From Crenalkalicoccus roseus (GTDB lineage Bacteria; Pseudomonadota; Alphaproteobacteria; Acetobacterales; Acetobacteraceae): a stretch of 64,000 bases of DNA. Under the pieces are notes generated by a model. That model did not search any database. It saw nothing but the letters and a program-made list of their open reading frames with translations, and was not told the origin of the DNA. The DNA lies in the NCBI RefSeq assembly GCF_004761865.1, contig NZ_SJDM01000004.1, positions 164,392-228,391 of the forward strand, written 5' to 3'. How positions within the stretch are numbered: position 1 is the stretch's first letter; the number at the start of each line of letters is the position of its first letter. This document shows, piece by piece, positions 42,499 to 51,407 of this stretch. The translations under genes and the position numbers were made by a program.

Positions 42499-43464
42499 TC
42501 AGTCCGCGCGGATGCCGGCGGCGCGGATCACCTCGCCCCAGCGCCGGCGGTCCTCGGCGATGATGGCGCGGAAGGCCTCCGGCCCCTCGATCAGGCTCTC
42601 CATGCCGTTCTCGGCGAGCCGCCGCCGGAAGTCCGGATTGGCGTCCACCCGCCGCATCGCCTCCACCCAGCGGTCGCGGACCGGCCGCGGCAGGTTGGGC
42701 GCGGCGGCGAGGCCGAACCAGTTGCGGATGGCGAATTCCGGCAGCGTGTCGCGGATCAGCGGCAGGTCCGGCAGCAGCGGGCTCTGCCGCGGCGCGCCAT
42801 AGGCGATGGGCCGCAGGCCGCCGCCGCGGATCTGGCCCATGAACTCCGGCAGGTTGCCGAACATCATCGTGGTGCGGCCGGCGACGATGTCGATGATCGC
42901 CGGCGCCCCGCCGCGATAGGGAACATGCAGGAGATCCACACCGGCCAGCCGCTTGAACAGCTCGCCCGCAAGGTGCTGGCTCGATCCGTTGCCGGCGCTG
43001 GCGTAGCTCAGCCGGCCCGGATTGGCGCGGGCATATTCGATCAGCCCGGAAACCGTATCGAAGGGCGCGTTCGGCGCCGCCACCAGGATGTTGTAGACGT
43101 TCACCACATTGGTGATCGGCGTCAGGTCGCGGTCAGGGTCGAAGGGCATGCGCACGCCGGGCATTTCCGGCAGGATGGTCATGATGCCCATGGTGGCGAG
43201 CACCGCCGCATGTCCATCTGGCGGCGACTTGGCGACGAGATCGGCGCCGATCATGCCCGAGGCGCCGGTGCGGTTCTCCACCACCACCGGAACGCCGAAG
43301 ATCGGCTGCAGGTATTCCGCCAGCATGCGGGTGAGCAGGTCGCAGGTGCCGCCGGGCGAGAAGGGGCAGATCAGCCTGACCTCGCGGCCCGGGAATTCCT
43401 GCGCCCTGGCCGGCATGGCGGCGAAGGCCAGCACGGCGAGGGCGGCGAGCAGGTGGCGTCTCAT
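42499..43464 (-). CDS. Bug/TctC-family tripartite tricarboxylate transporter substrate-binding protein (first)
   Basis: A 321-residue periplasmic binding protein with signal peptide MRRHLLAALAVLAFAAMPARAQ. The Bug motifs are RLICPFSPGGTCDLLTRM, VVENRTGASGMIGADLVAKSPPDG and HVPYRGGAPAIIDIVAGR. Such proteins bind carboxylates or amides; membrane subunits (TctA/TctB) are often encoded elsewhere, as seems the case here. ATG 43464 has a good GGGAG site. It follows the two enolase-superfamily genes by 75 bp on the same strand, so it probably brings in their substrate. One unusual point is the Cys in the SPGGTCDLL loop, where most relatives have Ala or Ser plus Asp. Confidence 0.88.
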   Translation of the reverse strand: MRRHLLAALAVLAFAAMPARAQEFPGREVRLICPFSPGGTCDLLTRMLAEYLQPIFGVPVVVENRTGASGMIGADLVAKSPPDGHAAVLATMGIMTILPEMPGVRMPFDPDRDLTPITNVVNVYNILVAAPNAPFDTVSGLIEYARANPGRLSYASAGNGSSQHLAGELFKRLAGVDLLHVPYRGGAPAIIDIVAGRTTMMFGNLPEFMGQIRGGGLRPIAYGAPRQSPLLPDLPLIRDTLPEFAIRNWFGLAAAPNLPRPVRDRWVEAMRRVDANPDFRRRLAENGMESLIEGPEAFRAIIAEDRRRWGEVIRAAGIRAD

Positions 43465-43539
43465 CCCTGGTTTCTCCCTTCTGGCGAGGGTGGTGGGGCC
43501 TGGAGGCGCTGCCGCGGGCACGGCCGAGCGGTGGCGGCT

Positions 43540-44679
43540 CTAGACGTAGCCCGGCCCTTCGATCGGCGGATGCGCCCTGAGGAACGCCTCATCCACCTCC
43601 ACGCCGATTCCCGGCGCGTCGAGCGGCAGCACGGTGCCGTCGGGGCGGATGCGCCAGGGCTCGCTGCCGAGCGCGTCGCGGAACAGGTTGCTGCGCGACA
43701 CGTCGGCCTCGAAGTAGCCGGCGTTCTCGATCGCAGCGAGCAGGTGGATCGAGGCCGCCTGGTTCACCCCGGTCATGGAGGAGTGCGGGTTGACCGGGAT
43801 CTTGAAGGCGCCGGCCATCGCCGCGATGCGCAACGCCTCGGTGATGCCGCCGCATTTGGAGAGATCCGGCTGCCAGATGGTGATGACGCCGTCCTCCAGC
43901 ACGCGGGTGAACTCGAACCGGGTGAAGTGGTTCTCCCCGGCTGCGAGCGGGGTGCGGCCGCAGCCCCGCGCCTGGGCGTAGAGGCGGTGGTCGTGGGCGG
44001 GGAAGGGCTCCTCCAGCCAGCCGATGTTCAGACCGTCCATCACCGGCATCACCTGGCGCACATCGGCGATGGAGTAGCCGGTATTGGCATCCGCCAGGAT
44101 GGTGAGGGAGTCTCCGAAGGCGTTGCGCACCGCCTCCATGCGCGCAATGTCGTCGCGCACCGTGTCGCCGATGCGCAGCTTCACCGCGCGGTAGCCGGCC
44201 TCGATGTGCGGCTGCACCTCGTCGATCAGGCTGGCCGGCGGCTGGAAGCCGAGCGAGACGCCGCCGGCATAGGCGGCGACCGGGCGCCGCGCGCCACCGA
44301 GCAGGCGCCAGAGCGGCCAGCCCACCGCCTTGCCGCGGATGTCCCACAGCGCCATGTCGATGCCCGACATCGCCATCGCGGTCGCGGCGCCCATGCCGTG
44401 GCTGCCGAGCTGGTACTTGTAGATCCTGGCCCAGATGCCGGTGACGTCCGCCGCATCCATGCCGAGGACGAGCTGGGAGAGGGTGGTCTCGATCAGCTTG
44501 GCGATGGCGGTGTGGGCGCGGCCATGGTGGCTTTCGCCCCAGCCCACGATGCCGTCCTCCGTGATGACCTTCACCATCACGCAGTCGCGCTTCACCGCCT
44601 GGCCGATGCCGAGGCGCGGCCCGCCACCCTGGGGCAGCGGGAAGCTGGAGGGATAGGCCTTGATCTCGCGGATCTTCAT
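43540..44679 (-). CDS. mandelate racemase/muconate lactonizing enzyme family protein (first)
   Basis: A 379-residue enolase-superfamily enzyme. The capping domain occupies residues 1-125 and the beta-barrel follows. Catalytic residues: K167 in KLR (KxR instead of the usual KxK), metal ligands D197 (ADAN), E223 (LEEPF) and E249 (GENHF), and the His-Asp dyad D272 (QPD) with H299 (NPHSS). This is the mandelate racemase subgroup, which includes acid-sugar dehydratases and racemases of 2-hydroxy acids. The substrate is not predictable from these residues. The ATG at 44679 (MKIREIKAYP) is preferred; an alternative ATG is at 44691. Confidence 0.88.
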   Translation of the reverse strand: MKIREIKAYPSSFPLPQGGGPRLGIGQAVKRDCVMVKVITEDGIVGWGESHHGRAHTAIAKLIETTLSQLVLGMDAADVTGIWARIYKYQLGSHGMGAATAMAMSGIDMALWDIRGKAVGWPLWRLLGGARRPVAAYAGGVSLGFQPPASLIDEVQPHIEAGYRAVKLRIGDTVRDDIARMEAVRNAFGDSLTILADANTGYSIADVRQVMPVMDGLNIGWLEEPFPAHDHRLYAQARGCGRTPLAAGENHFTRFEFTRVLEDGVITIWQPDLSKCGGITEALRIAAMAGAFKIPVNPHSSMTGVNQAASIHLLAAIENAGYFEADVSRSNLFRDALGSEPWRIRPDGTVLPLDAPGIGVEVDEAFLRAHPPIEGPGYV

Positions 44680-44720
44680 GGACGCCTCCATGCCGGCGAA
44701 GAGGGGATAGCGGCCCGATG

Positions 44721-45860
44721 TCAGGCCACCCGGAAGCGGTCGAGCGCCGTACGGTCCACCTCGATGCCGAGGCCTGGTCCCTGCGGCACCGTCACGATGC
44801 CCCGGCGCTGCACGATCGGTTCCCTGGCCAGCAGATCGCGTAGCGGGTTCGGCGTCTGCTCGAATTCGAGCATCGGAGGCATGGGGCGGAACGCCGGCGG
44901 CTGGTCGGGCAGGGCAGCGAGGAACTGCACCGTGGCGGCGAGGCCGATGGCGCTGCCCCAGGCGTGGGGCACGCATTCCACGCCGAAGGCGCTGGCCAGG
45001 GCGGCGATCTTGCGCATCTCGCTGATGCCGCCGGCGGCGCAGACATCGGGCTGGACGATGTCCATGGCCTTCCGCGCGATGATGTCGCGGAAGCCCCAGC
45101 GGGTGAAGTCGTTCTCCCCGCCCGCGACGGCCATGTCGAGGGCGCGCGTCACCTCCACGTAGCCGTCATGGTCCTCCGGCGAGATCGGTTCCTCGAACCA
45201 CAGGATGTCGAGCGGCTCCAGCATGCGACCGAGGCGGATCGCCTGCGGCACCGAGAGGCAGTGGTTGGCGTCCACCGCCAGCGCCACGTCGGGGCCGATC
45301 GCCTCTCGCACCGCGGCGACGCGCCGGCGGTCGAGCTTCGGATCGCCGAGGCCGATCTTCATCTTGATGGCGCGGAAGCCCTGCGCGACGTAGCTCCGCG
45401 CCTCCTCGACCGCCTCCTCGACCAGCCGGTCCATGTCGGTGAAGTAGAGGCCGGTGGCATAGGCGACGATCTCCCCCCGCTGCGCGCCGCCGATCAGCTT
45501 GTGGATCGGCTTGCCGGTGGCGCGGCCCATGATGTCCCAGAGCGCGATGTCGATGCCGGACAGCGCGGTGATAGCGAAGCCCTGGGCCCCGTAATCCTTG
45601 ATGCGGTTGTAGAGTTCCTCCCACACCACCTCGACGTCGAAGGGGTCGCGGCCGATCAGGCGGGGCGCATACTGCGTCTCGATCAGTGTCCTGTTCACAG
45701 CCGCCGGGCCGTAGCACTCGCCCCAGCCGGTGATGCCCTCGTCGGTCGCGATCTCGACGATGCAGGAGGAGCGGGTGGTGTAGAGCCACCCGCGCGCCGA
45801 GGTGAAGGGCCTGTCCACCTTCGCCTGCAGCAGGTGGCAGGCGACGCCGGTCACCTTCAT
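44721..45860 (-). CDS. mandelate racemase/muconate lactonizing enzyme family protein (second)
   Basis: Another 379-residue enolase-superfamily enzyme, 41 bases upstream of the first and likely cotranscribed. K166 and K168 form the canonical KxK (KMKIG); metal ligands D197 (VDANH), E223 (FEEPI), E249 (GGEND); dyad D272 (QPD) and H299 (PHAW). The barrel motifs fall at the same numbers as in the neighbour, yet the loops differ (GWGECYGPAAVNRTL against GWGESHHGRAHTAI), so the pair are diverged paralogues that may act on related compounds. It is divergent from the amidase pair. Confidence 0.88.
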   Translation of the reverse strand: MKVTGVACHLLQAKVDRPFTSARGWLYTTRSSCIVEIATDEGITGWGECYGPAAVNRTLIETQYAPRLIGRDPFDVEVVWEELYNRIKDYGAQGFAITALSGIDIALWDIMGRATGKPIHKLIGGAQRGEIVAYATGLYFTDMDRLVEEAVEEARSYVAQGFRAIKMKIGLGDPKLDRRRVAAVREAIGPDVALAVDANHCLSVPQAIRLGRMLEPLDILWFEEPISPEDHDGYVEVTRALDMAVAGGENDFTRWGFRDIIARKAMDIVQPDVCAAGGISEMRKIAALASAFGVECVPHAWGSAIGLAATVQFLAALPDQPPAFRPMPPMLEFEQTPNPLRDLLAREPIVQRRGIVTVPQGPGLGIEVDRTALDRFRVA

Positions 45861-45947
45861 GGGACGCTCCTCCGCTTGCCCGCCGCAGGCTGCCACGCGG
45901 ACGGGGAGGGAGCAAGCGCACCCCCTGTCGCGCCCGGCGCGAAGGGG

Positions 45948-45967
45948 GCATGCTGGCCGCAGCATGC
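45948..45967. promoter_or_regulatory. inverted repeat upstream of the amidase small-subunit gene
   Basis: GCATGCT (45948-45954), six bases, AGCATGC (45961-45967): perfect seven-base arms, 17 bases before the ATG at 45985. It lies in the gap shared with the divergent enolase-superfamily operon and is a plausible operator for both. Confidence 0.4.
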
Positions 45968-45984
45968 GCAGCGAGGGAGCGGGG

Positions 45985-46194
45985 ATGATGGAACCGGATC
46001 TCGTCACTTCGGCGGCGGAGGCGATCCGCCGCTGGTCGGGCATCGCCATGCCCAACGAGGCGGCGCGGCGCAGCCTCGCCGACCTGACGGCGATCATCGC
46101 CGAGGTGGAGAAGGTTCGCGCCGGCATGGCCTTCGAGGACGAACCGAGCGGCTTCGAGGCGGCGCTGCGCGACACCAAGGAGCCTGGCCGATGA
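45985..46194 (+). CDS. small AtzG/GatC-like amidase partner
   Basis: A 69-residue protein that starts MMEPDLVTSAAEAIRRWSG and ends EDEPSGFEAALRDTKEPGR. Its size, the two predicted helices, the acidic-aromatic tail of the type EP-x-x-F, and the ATGA overlap with the amidase gene match AtzG/DUF4089-like subunits, which stabilise amidases in the way GatC wraps GatA. The ATG at 45985 has a GGGAG purine stretch; a longer in-frame start at 45964 (MRSEGAG) is possible. Function is inferred mostly from size and coupling. Confidence 0.65.
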   Translation: MMEPDLVTSAAEAIRRWSGIAMPNEAARRSLADLTAIIAEVEKVRAGMAFEDEPSGFEAALRDTKEPGR

Positions 46195-47612
46195 CCGCCT
46201 TTGACACCGGTCCCGCCTTCCTTTCCATGACCGAGGCGGCGGAGGCTTTCGCCCGCGGCGAGGTGACGGCGGAGGCGCTGGTCCGCGCCTGCCTTGCCCG
46301 CATCGAGGCGCATGATCGCCGGGTGAACGCCGTCATCCGCCTGGACCGGGAGGAGGCGCTGGAGCGGGCGGCGGCGCTCGACCGCCAGCGCGCCGCCGGC
46401 GCGCTGCTCGGCCCGCTCGCCGGCGTGCCGATGATGCACAAGGACATGTATTATCGCGCCGGCAGGGTCTCCACCTGCGGTTCGAGGATCCGCCGGGATT
46501 TCGTGCCGGAAACGACGGCCACCGTGCTGCAGCGCCTGGACGCGGCCGGGGCGATCGACATGGGCACGCTGAACATGGCCGAGTTCGCGCAGAACCCGAC
46601 CGGCCACAACGCGCATTTCGGCCATTGCCGCAATCCGTGGAACCCGGAGCATTGTCCCGGCGGCTCCTCCTCGGGCTCTGGGGCGGGGGTGGCGGCGCGT
46701 TTCTTCCATGCCGCGCTCGGCTCCGACACCGGCGGCTCCATCCGCCTGCCGGCGACGCTCTGCGGCGTGACGGGGCTGAAGGGGACGCAGACCCGCGTCT
46801 CCCGACACGGGGTGATGCCGCTCTCCTTCTCCTGCGACAATGTCGGCCCGCTCGTGCGGACGGCGCGGGACGCGGCGCGCTTCCTGCGCGTGACGGCGGG
46901 CCACGACCCCAAGGACCCGACCAGCAGCCGGGAGCCGGTGCCGGACTACGAGGCGGCGCTGACCGGCGACCTGCGCGGCCTTTCCATCGCCGTCTGCGAG
47001 ACCTGGTTCCTGGAAGACGCCGATGCGCCGGTGCTCGCCGCCTTCGAGGCCGCGCTCGAGACGCTGAGGGCGCGCGGCGCGCGCATCGCGCGGATCCGGG
47101 TGCCCTGCCTCGCCGCGGTGAACGCCTACACGGCCATCATCAGCCGCGTCGAGGGGGCGACCATCCACGCGGCGTGGATGCGCGAGCGCGCGGCGGACTA
47201 TGCCGCCCATCTCAGCGCCCGGCTCTATGCCGGCTACGCCATCCCGGCGCACTACTACGTGGAGGCGCTGTCGCGCCGCGGCCCGCTGCTGCGGCAATTC
47301 GTCGCCGAGGCGCTGACCGGCCATGACCTGGTGGCAACGCCCACGCTGCGCACCCGCGTGCCGACCCTGGCCGAAACCAACGTGGATGCCGACCCGGCCA
47401 ACTGGTCGCGCTTCATGGCGGTGTCGGCGAACACGCGGCCGTTCAACTATCTCGGCCTGCCGACCGTCAGCGTGCCCTGCGGCTTCGACGATCGCGGCCT
47501 GCCGGTGGGGCTGCAGCTCGCCGGCCGGCCCTTCGCCGAGGCGACGGTGCTGCGCGCCGCCGATGCCTTCCAGCGCGAGACCGACTGGCACCGCCGTGCC
47601 CCGCCGCTGTGA
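46191..47612 (+). CDS. amidase signature family hydrolase
   Basis: A 473-residue Ser-cisSer-Lys amidase. Catalytic Lys84 in MMHKDMYY, the glycine/serine loop GGSSSGSGAG (157-166) with the cis-Ser, and the nucleophile Ser183 in SDTGGSIRLPA. Relatives hydrolyse biuret-type, carboxamide or carbamoyl substrates (AtzE, allophanate hydrolases, GatA); the C-terminus lacks an added allophanate-hydrolase domain. It is coupled to the small AtzG-like gene before it. An enzyme releasing ammonia and a carboxylate would fit with the neighbouring acid-processing genes (inference). Confidence 0.9.
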   Translation: MTAFDTGPAFLSMTEAAEAFARGEVTAEALVRACLARIEAHDRRVNAVIRLDREEALERAAALDRQRAAGALLGPLAGVPMMHKDMYYRAGRVSTCGSRIRRDFVPETTATVLQRLDAAGAIDMGTLNMAEFAQNPTGHNAHFGHCRNPWNPEHCPGGSSSGSGAGVAARFFHAALGSDTGGSIRLPATLCGVTGLKGTQTRVSRHGVMPLSFSCDNVGPLVRTARDAARFLRVTAGHDPKDPTSSREPVPDYEAALTGDLRGLSIAVCETWFLEDADAPVLAAFEAALETLRARGARIARIRVPCLAAVNAYTAIISRVEGATIHAAWMRERAADYAAHLSARLYAGYAIPAHYYVEALSRRGPLLRQFVAEALTGHDLVATPTLRTRVPTLAETNVDADPANWSRFMAVSANTRPFNYLGLPTVSVPCGFDDRGLPVGLQLAGRPFAEATVLRAADAFQRETDWHRRAPPL

Positions 47613-47630
47613 GGCGGCGCGGCGCGCGGA

Positions 47631-49262
47631 TCACCCGCGCAGCGCCCTGATCTGCGCGGGATAGCTGCCGGGATCCACGCGCACATCCACCAGCGCCGGC
47701 CCGGACGCGGCGAGGGCCTGATCGAGCGCTGCCGCGTACTCCGCCTCGTCCCGCGCCCGCAGGCCGAGTCCGCCGAGGGCGCGCATGGCGCCCGCGAAAT
47801 CGGCCTCCGGCCAGCCGAGCGCGTCCTCGGGCAGGGCGCGCCGGTCCTTCTTGATGTCGATCAGGGAGAGCAGGCTGTCGTTGAACACCACCACCACCAG
47901 CCTCGCGCCGAGGGCGGTGGCGGTGGCGAGCTCGCCGAGCGCCATCAGCAGCCCGCCATCGCCGGTGAAGGCCAGCGCGCCGCGTTCCGGATCGTGCAGC
48001 GCCGCGGCGATGCCCGCGGGCAGCGCGAAGCCCATGGTGGCGAGGCCGTTCGAGATCAGCAGGTCGCCCGGCCGCTCCGCCTGCCAGAAGCTGGTCGCCG
48101 GGAACATGTGCGCGCCGGCGTCGACCGTGACGCGCGGATCGGCGCCGGCGCGGCGGCAGGCGCGCTGCGCGATCTCCACCACCGCCTGGGGCGAGAGGCC
48201 GCGGTTGCCGCCCGGCGCGTTGGCCACCCGTCCGGCCCAGGCGGCGCGGTGCGCCGCGATCGCCCCGCGCTCCCAGGCCGAGGGGGCGGCCGCCTCGGCC
48301 AGCGCCGCCAGCGCCGGGGCGGGCGGGCCGTGCAGCGCCACCGCCGGGGCGCGGTAGGGCAGGGGGCGCGGCGCGGCGGCGATGTCGAGCACCGGCGCGG
48401 CATAGCGCCAGGGCTGGGGGATGAACTCCACCGGATCGGCGCCGGCGAGCAGGATCAGGTCGGCTTCCGCAAGCAGCGGTGTTTCGGCCTCGCCCCCGGT
48501 GAACACGCCGCCGAACAGCGGGTGCGCATCCGGCACCACCCCCTTCGCCTTGTAGGTGACGAGCGCCGGGCAGGAGAGCGCCTCGGCGAGGCGGCGCAGG
48601 GCGGCCGCGGCGGCCGGCTCCGCCGCCTCCAGCCCGGCGACCAGCGCCGGGCGATGCGCCCTCGCAAGCAGGCGCCGGGCCGCGGCCAGCGCCTCCGGAT
48701 GGGGGGCGGCGCGCGGCGCCTGCCCCGCGAGCGGCGGCGGGGCGGCGGGGGCGCGCGCCGCCGCGCCGGAGAGTTCGAGCAGCACCGGCCCGCGCGGGGC
48801 GGCCATCGCCTGGTCGAGCAAAGCGGCGGTGGCCGCGCCCGCTGCCATCCCCGGCGCGGGAAGCCGCGCCGCGGCCTTGGTCACTGGCGCCAGCATGGCG
48901 GCGTGGTCGAAGAACTGGTGGGTGGCGAAGCCGCGCTCCGCCTCGGTGAAGGCGTCCGCCAGCAGCAGCACCGGAGCGCGGTCGAGCGCGGCATGGGCCA
49001 TGCCGTTGGCGGCATTGCCGACGCCGGGGCCGCGGGTGACCAGGGCGGCGGAGGGGCGGCCGGAAAGCTCCGCCGTCGCCGCCGCCATCAGCACGGCGGC
49101 CGTCTCCTGTCGGGCAAGGACGAAGCGCAGGCCGCAGGCCTCGGCCGCGGCGATCAGGTCGAGGCTCGATCCGCCGCCGGGCACGCCGAAGAGGCGCTCC
49201 GCCCCCGCGGCGCGCAGCGCGGCGATCACCGCCGCCGCGCCCGTCATGGCCTCCTCCGCCAT
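47631..49262 (-). CDS. thiamine-pyrophosphate-dependent enzyme (acetolactate synthase-like)
   Basis: A 543-residue TPP enzyme of the decarboxylase/ALS family. Glu53 (RQETAAV) activates the thiazolium; PYR domain FGVPGGGSSLDL, central domain, and PP domain with TGDGGLLMALGELATA and NDSLLSL (Mg-TPP motif GDG-x-N). It is shorter than true acetolactate synthases and has no regulatory subunit beside it, so a catabolic 2-oxo-acid decarboxylase or carboligase is more likely. It ends the operon that begins upstream with the TauD gene, starting three bases after the LDH2-type stop. Confidence 0.85.
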   Translation of the reverse strand: MAEEAMTGAAAVIAALRAAGAERLFGVPGGGSSLDLIAAAEACGLRFVLARQETAAVLMAAATAELSGRPSAALVTRGPGVGNAANGMAHAALDRAPVLLLADAFTEAERGFATHQFFDHAAMLAPVTKAAARLPAPGMAAGAATAALLDQAMAAPRGPVLLELSGAAARAPAAPPPLAGQAPRAAPHPEALAAARRLLARAHRPALVAGLEAAEPAAAAALRRLAEALSCPALVTYKAKGVVPDAHPLFGGVFTGGEAETPLLAEADLILLAGADPVEFIPQPWRYAAPVLDIAAAPRPLPYRAPAVALHGPPAPALAALAEAAAPSAWERGAIAAHRAAWAGRVANAPGGNRGLSPQAVVEIAQRACRRAGADPRVTVDAGAHMFPATSFWQAERPGDLLISNGLATMGFALPAGIAAALHDPERGALAFTGDGGLLMALGELATATALGARLVVVVFNDSLLSLIDIKKDRRALPEDALGWPEADFAGAMRALGGLGLRARDEAEYAAALDQALAASGPALVDVRVDPGSYPAQIRALRG

Positions 49263-49265
49263 CCC

Positions 49266-50381
49266 TCAGCCGCCCGGCCGCAGCAGGTAGGGCGCGCCGC
49301 TGCGCTCGCAGATGCCACGGATCAGCACATCCAGGCTGTCCGGCACCGGCACCCCCTCGCGCAGCCGGCGCTCGCGCATCCTCTCCTCCGGCTCGCCGGC
49401 GACCAGCACCGGCTCGGCCGGGTTCGCGGGCGGCGTGGCGTGCAGCTCGTCGATGACATCGTCGAGGTCGCCCTCGAAGGCGCCCGCCTCGCGGAACGCT
49501 CTCGGGTCGAGGGCAAGAAAGAAATGGCCAATGTTGTGCGGCTGGTCCGGCCCGTGGGTGCGGTTGCGGATCGGCGAGAAGCTCGCCCCCACCAGCGTGC
49601 CTCCGAGGATGTGCACCATCGCCGCCAGGCCATAGCCCTTGGCGCTGCCTCCCTCCTCGGTGCCGCCGAGCGGGGTGATGCCGCCCTCCGCCCGCTGGAA
49701 GACGAAGGCGTTGGCCTCATGCGGGTCGGTGACCGGGCGGCCGGCGCCGTCCACCACCCACCCCTCGGGCAGCGGCGCGTCGTTCAGGTGATGCACCTTC
49801 ACCTTGCCGGCGGCGACGGTGGTGGTCGCCATGTCGAGCACGAAGGGCGGGTTGCGCCGCGCCGGCGCGGCGAAGGCGAGCGGGTTGGTGCCGAGCACCG
49901 GGGCGGCGCCGCGAGTCGGCACCATGGTGACGCCGCGCGTCGAGCTCGCCACCATGCCGATCACGCCGCGTGCCGCAGCAAGGCGCGCATAGGCGCCGGC
50001 GGCGCCGAAATGGTGGCTGTTCACCACCCCCACCACGCCGACGCCATGCTGCAACGCCTTGTCCACGGCGAGGGTCATGCCCATGACGGAGACCGGGTGA
50101 CCGAGCCCGTCGCCCGCGTCGAGCAGCGCCGTCGGCCCGGCCTCGCGCACCAGGCGCGGCCGCGCGGTGAGTCTGATGCGTCCGGCGCGCACTCCTTCCT
50201 CGTAGGTCATCAGCATGGAGAGGCCGTGGCTGTCCACGCCCATCAGGTCGGTCTCGACCATGATGTCCGCGGTGGTCTCCGCCATGTCCCCCGGCATTCC
50301 CCAGGCGGTGAGGATGGCGAGGATCTGCGCGCGGATCGTCTCCGCCGCGACCGGCCTGCCCTGGGTGACGTTCCGCGCCAT
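49266..50381 (-). CDS. LDH2-type (malate/lactate/ureidoglycolate) dehydrogenase
   Basis: A 371-residue NAD(P)-dependent oxidoreductase of the Ldh_2 fold (not Rossmann). The VETDLMGVDSHGLSML motif carries the conserved His52; NSHHFGAAGAYARLAA and VPTRGAAPVLGTNPLAFAAPA are further family phrases. Family members reduce or oxidise 2-hydroxy/2-oxo acids, ureidoglycolate or cyclic imino acids. Placed between a Bug gene and a TPP enzyme, it would interconvert a 2-hydroxy acid and a 2-oxo acid for decarboxylation (inference). Confidence 0.88.
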   Translation of the reverse strand: MARNVTQGRPVAAETIRAQILAILTAWGMPGDMAETTADIMVETDLMGVDSHGLSMLMTYEEGVRAGRIRLTARPRLVREAGPTALLDAGDGLGHPVSVMGMTLAVDKALQHGVGVVGVVNSHHFGAAGAYARLAAARGVIGMVASSTRGVTMVPTRGAAPVLGTNPLAFAAPARRNPPFVLDMATTTVAAGKVKVHHLNDAPLPEGWVVDGAGRPVTDPHEANAFVFQRAEGGITPLGGTEEGGSAKGYGLAAMVHILGGTLVGASFSPIRNRTHGPDQPHNIGHFFLALDPRAFREAGAFEGDLDDVIDELHATPPANPAEPVLVAGEPEERMRERRLREGVPVPDSLDVLIRGICERSGAPYLLRPGG

Positions 50382-50389
50382 GGCCGGTC

Positions 50390-51385
50390 TCAGTCCACGC
50401 GCGCGCCGGTGGCGCGCACCAGCGGCACCCAGCGTTCGATCTCGGCGGCGATGAACGCCCGTGTGCGCTCGGGCGTCATCCCCTCGGGGATGGTGTTGCC
50501 GAGACCGAGCAGCCGGTCCCGCACCGCGGGGGTGCGCAGCGCCTCGGCGATCTGCTCGTAGAGGAACTGCCGGATCGGCTGCGGCGTGCCGAGCGTGGTG
50601 GACCAGGGCGTCCAGGTGGTGGCCTGGAATTCCGGGATGCCAGCCTCGGCGCTGGTCGGCACCTCGGGCGCGAGCGGCGAGCGCTCCGGCGCCGCGATCA
50701 CCAGGCCGCGCACCGTGCCGGCGCGGAAATGCTCGGCGAGGAAGGAGATGGTGTCGGCCTGGAAGGCGGTGCGGCCGGCGGCGAGATCGGTGAAGGCGGC
50801 GGCCGAGCCGCGGTAGGGCACGTGCAGCGCCTGCACGCCGAGCAGATGCACCAGCATCACCCCGGCGATGTGCCCGGTGGAGCCGTTGCCGGAGGAGCCG
50901 AACTCGTACTTGCCCGGGTTGGCGCGCAGCAGGTCGCGGAACTCCGCCACCGTCCGCACCCCGAGCGAGGGATGCACGGCGACCGCGATCGGGGAGTGGC
51001 TGCTGATGGTGATGTGGTCCACTCCGGTCAGCGGATGCACCCGCAGCCGCTCGCCGTAGAGGCCGACATTCAGCGCATGCGAGCCGAGCGCGCCGACCAG
51101 CAGCGTGTAGCCGTCGGGCGGGGCCTGGGCCACCGTCTCGAAGGCCACGGTGCCGCCGCCGCTCGGGCGGTTCTCCACCACGAATTGCTGGCCCAGGCGC
51201 TGGCCGAGCTCGGTCGAGACCAGCCGCGCGTTGATGTCGGCGTTGCCGCCGGGCGCGAAGGCCACGATCACCCGCACCGGCCGGTTCGGGTAGTCCGTCC
51301 CCGGCGCGCGGGGCTGCGCCTGTGCCATGCCGGCGAGGCCGAGCGCGGCCAGCGCCGCGGCCCCGAGAATCGCCATCCGTCGCAT
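50390..51385 (-). CDS. Bug/TctC-family substrate-binding protein (second)
   Basis: A 331-residue periplasmic binding protein with signal peptide MRRMAILGAAALAALGLAGMAQAQ. Bug motifs: VRVIVAFAPGGNADINARLV, VVENRPSGGGTVAFETVAQAPPDG and HVPYRGSAAAFTDLAAGR. It is clearly different from the protein at 42499-43464, so it should bind a different ligand. The gene sits within the TauD-FAH-Bug-LDH2-TPP run, eight bases before the LDH2-type start. Confidence 0.9.
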   Translation of the reverse strand: MRRMAILGAAALAALGLAGMAQAQPRAPGTDYPNRPVRVIVAFAPGGNADINARLVSTELGQRLGQQFVVENRPSGGGTVAFETVAQAPPDGYTLLVGALGSHALNVGLYGERLRVHPLTGVDHITISSHSPIAVAVHPSLGVRTVAEFRDLLRANPGKYEFGSSGNGSTGHIAGVMLVHLLGVQALHVPYRGSAAAFTDLAAGRTAFQADTISFLAEHFRAGTVRGLVIAAPERSPLAPEVPTSAEAGIPEFQATTWTPWSTTLGTPQPIRQFLYEQIAEALRTPAVRDRLLGLGNTIPEGMTPERTRAFIAAEIERWVPLVRATGARVD

Positions 51386-51407
51386 CGTCTCCCCCCGGTC
51401 TTCAGTT

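Noticed and set aside
47631..49262. Calling the TPP enzyme a biosynthetic acetolactate synthase (ilvB)
   Set aside because: No ilvN/ilvH regulatory subunit or ilvC beside it and it lies in a catabolic run; only the general TPP family is supported.
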